NCBI RefSeq assembly: GCF_014397005.1
Contig: NZ_JACGWS010000007.1
Span: 186,001-250,000 of the forward strand
Length of the DNA stretch: 64,000 nt
Origin: Kordia aestuariivivens
GTDB lineage: Bacteria > Bacteroidota > Bacteroidia > Flavobacteriales > Flavobacteriaceae
Direction: 5' to 3'
This document shows positions 59,610 through 64,000 of the stretch, one piece after another (the stretch's first letter is position 1; every line of letters begins with the position of its first letter). A program made the position numbers and the translations under genes. Under the pieces are notes generated by a model. That model was not told where the DNA came from, made no database searches, and saw only the letters and a program-made list of their open reading frames with translations.

Positions 59610-60761
59610 ATGAAAAAGTATGTCATGTTACTTGCTGCATTTATGTGTTTCACCATCACAAATGCACAAACCAAAATTGAAAAATTAGCCTCAAAAAAAC
59701 TAAATGAAACACGTGACATTCAATTGTACATTCCGGAAGGATATTCAGACGAAAAAGTATATCCAATTATTGTCGTATTAGACGCGAATTACCTGTTTGA
59801 AAGTGTGGTAGCAAACACACGTTATTATAGTTATTGGGACGAAATGCCCGAATGTATTGTCGTTGGAATTAACCAATACGAAGTCGAAGATCGCGAAAAA
59901 GATTGTATGTACGACGATGACAACGGATTGCCAAAAGATAAAGGAACACAATTTTTTGAGTTTATTGGAATGGAACTGATTCCGTTTGTAGAGAAAAACT
60001 ACAATACCGCAAACTTTAAAATGATTGTCGGACACGATTTAACAGCAAATTTTGCAAATTATTACCTATTCAAGCAAGTACCATTATTTGATGCATACAT
60101 TAACTTAAGCCCCTATTTTGCGCCAAAAATGGAAGAACGTATTGCAACACGTTTGACAGAGTTTGAAACAAAAAAATTCTATTATTTGGCGACTGCTGAA
60201 GAAGATACTAAAAAAGCTGCACAAAGAATCAGAGCTTTAAACACTTCGCTAAGCGCTATAAAAAACGAAAACATTTTCTACTATTACGACGATTTCACAG
60301 AAGCAAATCACAATTCATTAGCAGTGCAAGCAATTCCAAGAGCAATGAGTCAAATATTCTCAATGTATCGCCCAATCAGCGTCAAAGAATACAAAGAGAA
60401 AATTTCAACCTTAAGTACTTCACCTTATTTATATTTGGCAGATAAATACGAAACCATCAAAAATCTTTTTGGTTTTGAAAAACGCGTTTCTGTCAATGAC
60501 TTTATGGCAATTTATTCTGCTGTTCGCAAACAAAAAACTACTACAGAAGATTTAAAGTTATTAGCAAAACTTGCTAAAAAGGAATATCCCGACACCGCAT
60601 TATTTCACTTCTTTATGGGAGAGTTTCACGAAAAAAATGGCGATGCAAAAAAAGCATTGCGCATGTACCAAAATGGATTTAGCATGAATGCAATCGATTT
60701 TATCACTAAAGATTTAATGCTTGACAAAGCAGCTAAAATAAAACAAGACTTCGGTTGGTAA
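59610..60761 (+). CDS. Esterase D-like alpha/beta hydrolase with Asp in the nucleophile position
   Basis: Encodes 383 residues with a signal peptide (MLLAAFMCFTITNAQ). The alpha/beta fold is seen in PIIVVLDANYLFESVVANTR and YINLSPYFAPKMEER. At the nucleophile elbow, where esterases have GHSLGG, the sequence is MIVGHDLTANFANYY: Asp143 replaces the Ser. A His is at HNSLAVQAI. The C-terminal third (about 290-383) is helical, with a TPR-like end (FFMGEFHEKNGDAKKALRMY). So it may be inactive, use Asp as nucleophile or act in binding. It is one base from radA (stop at 60759-60761, radA ATG at 60763). Confidence 0.82.
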   Translation: MKKYVMLLAAFMCFTITNAQTKIEKLASKKLNETRDIQLYIPEGYSDEKVYPIIVVLDANYLFESVVANTRYYSYWDEMPECIVVGINQYEVEDREKDCMYDDDNGLPKDKGTQFFEFIGMELIPFVEKNYNTANFKMIVGHDLTANFANYYLFKQVPLFDAYINLSPYFAPKMEERIATRLTEFETKKFYYLATAEEDTKKAAQRIRALNTSLSAIKNENIFYYYDDFTEANHNSLAVQAIPRAMSQIFSMYRPISVKEYKEKISTLSTSPYLYLADKYETIKNLFGFEKRVSVNDFMAIYSAVRKQKTTTEDLKLLAKLAKKEYPDTALFHFFMGEFHEKNGDAKKALRMYQNGFSMNAIDFITKDLMLDKAAKIKQDFGW

Positions 60762-60762
60762 T

Positions 60763-62121
60763 ATGGCAAAAGTAAAAACAACTTTTTTCTGTCAAAACTG
60801 TGGAACGCAGTTCGCTAAATGGCAAGGACAATGTACTTCTTGTAAACAGTGGAATACCATTGTGGAAGAAGTAATTCAAAAAGAAGTAAAAGCCAATTGG
60901 CAGAGCAAAGAAAAAACCGTTTCTAGAGTTTCAAAACCTACGCTGATTCATGAAATAAGTTCTGCAACAGAAAAACGCATGCCTACTTCCGATCAAGAAT
61001 TGGACAGAGTGTTAGGTGGCGGAATTGTTCCTGGATCGTTAATTCTTTTAGGTGGCGAACCTGGTATTGGAAAAAGTACTTTATTACTCCAAATTTCGTT
61101 AAAATTACCGTATAAAACTTTGTATGTTTCTGGTGAAGAAAGTCAGAAGCAAATTAAAATGCGCGCGGAACGCATCAGTCAAAAAAACTCCAATTGTTTT
61201 GTATTGACCGAAACAAAAACGCAAAATATTTTCAAGCAAATTGCAGAAATTGAACCAGATATTGTCATTATTGATTCGATTCAAACCTTGCATTCTGATT
61301 ATATTGAATCGTCTGCGGGAAGCATTTCTCAAATTAGAGAATGCACAACCGAACTCATCAAATTTGCCAAAGAAAGCGGTACGCCAGTTTTATTAATTGG
61401 TCATATTACGAAAGATGGAAATATTGCGGGTCCAAAAATTTTGGAACACATGGTAGATACGGTTTTACAGTTTGAAGGCGATCGCAATCATGTATATCGA
61501 ATTCTTCGTTCACTAAAAAACCGTTTTGGTTCTACGTCCGAACTTGGAATTTATGAAATGCTGTCTGATGGCTTACGCGAAGTACACAATCCGTCAGAAA
61601 TTTTGATTTCTAAAAATGAAGATGAACTCAGCGGAACTGCCATTGCAGCTACTCTGGAAGGCGCACGACCATTAATGATAGAAATTCAAGCACTGGTCAG
61701 CACCGCAGTTTACGGAACACCACAACGAAGTTCTACAGGATATAATGCCAAACGTTTGAATATGTTATTGGCAGTTTTAGAAAAAAGAGCTGGTTTTAAA
61801 TTAGCAGCAAAAGATGTCTTTTTAAATATTACTGGTGGAATTAGTATTGATGATACCGCGATTGATTTAGCCGTAGTTGCTGCAATTTTATCGAGCAATG
61901 AAGATGAAGAAATTTCCAAAGCAAATTGCTTTGCGGCAGAAATTGGACTCGCAGGAGAAATTCGCCCTGTAAGCAGAATTGATCAACGGATTTTAGAAGC
62001 TGAAAAGTTAGGTTTTAAAACGTTTTTTGCTTCAAAACACAATAAAATATCATTAAAAAACACCAACATAAAGATTATTCTAATTTCAAGAATTGAAGAT
62101 TTAGTTTCGCATTTATTTTAA
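60763..62121 (+). CDS. radA: DNA repair protein RadA/Sms
   Basis: Encodes 452 residues. It has an N-terminal zinc finger (FFCQNCGTQFAKWQGQC then SCKQWN), a RecA-like ATPase with Walker A GGEPGIGKSTLLLQ, the RadA-specific KNRFGSTSELGIYEM, and a C-terminal Lon-like domain (about 280-452, FLNITGGISIDDTAIDLAVV). RadA drives branch migration in recombination. It is the last gene of the panC-panD-UPF0104-esterase-radA run and ends in a terminator. Confidence 0.97.
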   Translation: MAKVKTTFFCQNCGTQFAKWQGQCTSCKQWNTIVEEVIQKEVKANWQSKEKTVSRVSKPTLIHEISSATEKRMPTSDQELDRVLGGGIVPGSLILLGGEPGIGKSTLLLQISLKLPYKTLYVSGEESQKQIKMRAERISQKNSNCFVLTETKTQNIFKQIAEIEPDIVIIDSIQTLHSDYIESSAGSISQIRECTTELIKFAKESGTPVLLIGHITKDGNIAGPKILEHMVDTVLQFEGDRNHVYRILRSLKNRFGSTSELGIYEMLSDGLREVHNPSEILISKNEDELSGTAIAATLEGARPLMIEIQALVSTAVYGTPQRSSTGYNAKRLNMLLAVLEKRAGFKLAAKDVFLNITGGISIDDTAIDLAVVAAILSSNEDEEISKANCFAAEIGLAGEIRPVSRIDQRILEAEKLGFKTFFASKHNKISLKNTNIKIILISRIEDLVSHLF

Positions 62122-62210
62122 ATAAAGAACTTATAATTAAACACTTACAACACAATAATTAATACGATTGTATAGTTTATGTATTGTAAGATTACCTAAA
62201 AAACCAAGAA

Positions 62211-62248
62211 AAGGGAATCTGATTTTAAAATCAGTTCCCTTTTTTTAT
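62211..62248 (+). terminator. Terminator after radA
   Basis: AAGGGAA and TTCCCTT enclose an inner TGATTTT/AAAATCA stem and are followed by T7. Confidence 0.88.
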
Positions 62249-62418
62249 TTCTATCGTTATACATTTGAAACGTCTTTGCAAAAGTTTTGTTTACACTGAG
62301 CGAAGTCGAAGTGAAAAAATTTGTGAAAATCAGCTCATTGAATAAACAGATTACTTCTAACAGCGACAGCGGTCTAAATTCCAAAAACAAAGCGAGTCTA
62401 AGAGCAAAGCGATCTCAT
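62249..62418. other. Intergenic region with dispersed repeats
   Basis: Holds CACTGAGCGAAGTCGAAGTG (62294-62313) and an AAGAGCAAAGCGATCTCAT segment (62399-62417). Relatives of both also lie together at 13756-13836. No gene seen. Confidence 0.5.
62294..62313 (-). repeat. Dispersed short repeat (second copy of the 13756 type)
   Basis: CACTGAGCGAAGTCGAAGTG is the reverse-strand form of TTCGACTnnGCTCAGTG, seen also at 13756-13772. Confidence 0.5.
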
Positions 62419-63453
62419 TTACGGTGCCGGGTTTGGAATACTACCGTGAATCGCGTTAATTTCATCCAAAACTTCTTGCGATAAATCGAGATCGATGCTT
62501 GCAATATTTTCTTTGAGTTGTTGCATTTTACTAGCTCCAATAATGTTTCCGGTTACAAATGGTTGCTGATTGATAAACGCCAATGCCATTTGCGCCAAAC
62601 TCAAACCGTGCTTTTCAGCAACCGCAGCATATCTTTCTGTGGCTTCGGTTGCTTCTTTTCCGCTGTAACGCGCAAATCGTGGAAATAAGGTTAATCGTCC
62701 ATCAGGAGGCAGTTTTCCACCTAAGTATTTTCCCGAAAGGACACCAAAACCAAGAGGAGAATAGGCAAGTAAACCAATTTCTTCACGCATGGCAACTTCT
62801 GCCAAACTCGTTTCAAAACTTCTACACAATAATGAATATGCATTTTGAATCGTAATCATTCTTGGCAATCCTTTTTTAGATTCTTCTAAATAGCGCATAG
62901 TTCCCCAAGGCGTTTCATTAGAGATTCCAACTTGGCGAATTTTCCCTTCTTTGATCATTCCATCTAACGCATGTAGACTTTCGTTGAAATTATCTTCCCA
63001 AGGATCATTTGGATTGTGTTTATAATCACGTGCTCCGAAGAAATTTGCTTCACGTTCTGGCCAATGCAATTGGTATAAATCTATATAATCGGTTTGCAAA
63101 CGTTTTAAACTATTTTCTACCGCATCTTTGATAGCTTCTGGCTTGAAACCATTCGTTCTAATGTGCGCTGTATAATCACCTGGACCTGCAATTTTAGATG
63201 CCAATACAATGTTGTCTCGATTTCCTGTTTTTTTGAACCAAGTTCCAATAATACGTTCTGTTTCCGCGTACGTTTCTGCGGTTGCTGGCACTGGATATAA
63301 TTCGGCAGTATCAAAAAAGTTAACACCTTGCTCATAAGCATAATCCATTTGTTCATGACCTTCGGCTTCCGTGTTTTGGTTTCCCCACGTCATGGTTCCT
63401 AAACAAATTTTGCTAACTTTTATGTCTGTTTTTGGTAGTGTTGTGTATTTCAT
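62419..63453 (-). CDS. Aldo/keto reductase (Tas-like)
   Basis: Encodes 344 residues of the AKR barrel: the catalytic tetrad is visible as Asp and Tyr in NFFDTAELYPV, Lys in VLASKIAG and His in DLYQLHWPE. NADPH-site elements are near the C-terminus (FVTGNIIGASKMQQLKENIA). The insert after the His (NFFGARDYKHNPNDPWED) and the overall length match the Tas/YghZ-type subfamily. The physiological substrate is unknown. Confidence 0.92.
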   Translation of the reverse strand: MKYTTLPKTDIKVSKICLGTMTWGNQNTEAEGHEQMDYAYEQGVNFFDTAELYPVPATAETYAETERIIGTWFKKTGNRDNIVLASKIAGPGDYTAHIRTNGFKPEAIKDAVENSLKRLQTDYIDLYQLHWPEREANFFGARDYKHNPNDPWEDNFNESLHALDGMIKEGKIRQVGISNETPWGTMRYLEESKKGLPRMITIQNAYSLLCRSFETSLAEVAMREEIGLLAYSPLGFGVLSGKYLGGKLPPDGRLTLFPRFARYSGKEATEATERYAAVAEKHGLSLAQMALAFINQQPFVTGNIIGASKMQQLKENIASIDLDLSQEVLDEINAIHGSIPNPAP

Positions 63454-63475
63454 TTTGTTTTAAATAATTGTTTGT

Positions 63476-63502
63476 GAGATGCTGCATCAAGTTCAGCATG
63501 AC
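63476..63502. repeat. Dispersed intergenic repeat (TGCTGAACTTG type)
   Basis: GATGCTGCATCAAGTTCAGC, followed by ATGAC, is of a kind repeated between genes in many Bacteroidota genomes (recalled). The GCTG...CAGC ends are partly palindromic. Confidence 0.45.
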
Positions 63503-63546
63503 GTAGAAATAGATTCCTGCCAAAGTTTATCTTGACAAAAAGATAG

Positions 63547-63566
63547 ATTCCTGCCTTCGCAGGAAT
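63547..63566. repeat. Short palindromic repeat (ATTCCTGC...GCAGGAAT)
   Basis: ATTCCTGC and GCAGGAAT pair around CTTC; an incomplete copy AGATTCCTGCC is at 63510-63520. This resembles a widespread dispersed palindrome. It could also act as a terminator for the exonuclease gene, since AAAAA-rich sequence lies on one side. Confidence 0.5.
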
Positions 63567-63574
63567 GAAAAAAA

Positions 63575-64000
63575 CTATACTTCTACCTCAACTAAAATAG
63601 GACAATGATCCGAGTGTTTGGCTTCTGGTAAAATTGTCGCTCTGGTAATGTTTTCTTTTAATGGTTCGCTGACCATATTGTAATCTATGCGCCAACCTTT
63701 GTTGTTGTTTCGGGCGTTTGCACGGTAACTCCACCAACTGTAATGGTGTGGTTCTTTGTTGAGATGACGGAATGAATCGATGAATCCGCTATCAATGAAA
63801 CTTCCAATCCATGCGCGTTCTTCTGGCAAGAACCCGGAAACACCTTTCATTTTTGGATTGTGAATGTCAATTTCTTCATGACAGATATTGTAATCGCCAC
63901 AAACTACCAAATATGGCAATTCCTTGCGTAATTCTGTTAAGTATTCCTTGATTTCGTCCATGTACTGGAACTTAAAATTCAAACGATCATCATTGGTTCC
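63575..64000 (-). CDS. xth: Exodeoxyribonuclease III (C-terminal part, cut by window edge)
   Basis: At least 141 residues; the frame is open to the right edge (GTNDDRLNFKFQYMDE is the first visible part), so the start is outside. The segments VVCGDYNICHEEIDIHNPK, DSFRHLNKEPHHYSWWSYRA, GWRIDYNM and the catalytic ending EAKHSDHCPILVEVEV are those of the Xth/ExoA exonuclease III family, a Mg-dependent AP endonuclease. No internal ATG should be taken as the start. Confidence 0.94.
   Translation of the reverse strand, partial: GTNDDRLNFKFQYMDEIKEYLTELRKELPYLVVCGDYNICHEEIDIHNPKMKGVSGFLPEERAWIGSFIDSGFIDSFRHLNKEPHHYSWWSYRANARNNNKGWRIDYNMVSEPLKENITRATILPEAKHSDHCPILVEVEV

Overview
The window is low-GC DNA from a Bacteroidota genome, almost certainly family Flavobacteriaceae. 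Supporting signs are GldD/GldE gliding genes, a protein with a type 9 secretion (T9SS) C-terminal signal, DUF4270 and DUF4199 proteins, ribosomal protein L21 with a helix-hairpin-helix tail, an atpD-atpC pair apart from other ATP synthase genes, A/T-rich start regions without Shine-Dalgarno sites, and a TTG-N19-TATATTTG promoter before rplU. The abundance of small lanthipeptide-type precursors suggests a Kordia-like organism, but the genus is a guess. No rRNA, tRNA, CRISPR array, prophage or transposase gene was seen.

Layout. 1-3440: two tandem copies of a unit made of a membrane TPR/AraC-type regulator, small peptide A and small peptide B (the first regulator is cut by the window edge). 3442-13400: a secreted protein of unknown function, an M3 peptidase, L27/L21, an M16 peptidase pair, an EamA transporter and a metal-binding lipoprotein. 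13497-19687: an orphan small peptide, gldD/gldE, ssb, mutY, HU, a 29-residue basic protein and RNase G. 19776-28727: accessory genes (TIR/deoxyribosyltransferase-like protein, alpha/beta hydrolase, receptor-L-like protein, ATP-grasp protein with a decayed partial copy), a 1204-residue T9SS cargo protein, recX and a JmjC-like cupin. 28835-43436: a biotin locus (bioB, ketoacyl synthase, bioA, bioD, DUF2007, bioF) broken up by flotillin/NfeD genes and two more regulator-peptide modules. 43529-49768: SanA/YdcF-like protein, hydrolase, three tandem secreted paralogues, atpC/atpD. 50019-64000: TonB receptor, the GT5/DUF4270/glmS operon, panC-panD-flippase-like-esterase-radA, aldo/keto reductase and a partial exonuclease III gene.

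The main observation is a recurring module. Four regulators with the same architecture (signal peptide, TPR repeats, one membrane helix, C-terminal AraC-type HTH) lie beside nine small peptide genes whose lysine-rich leaders mostly end in GG and whose C-terminal parts are mostly rich in Cys/Ser/Thr; a tenth peptide gene stands alone. No lanthipeptide modification enzyme or dedicated exporter is in the window. Eight of the ten peptide genes have a related element built on TTTATA or CATAAA, often followed by AAGG, 50-75 nt upstream of the start, which is a candidate operator. I read this as a candidate periplasm-to-DNA peptide-sensing or peptide-controlling system; this is inference.

The biotin locus also carries traces of rearrangement: remnants of bioB, of a 160-residue membrane-protein gene and of the flotillin gene show that a bioB-to-flotillin segment was once duplicated in tandem, and that a regulator-peptide module now sits inside one copy.
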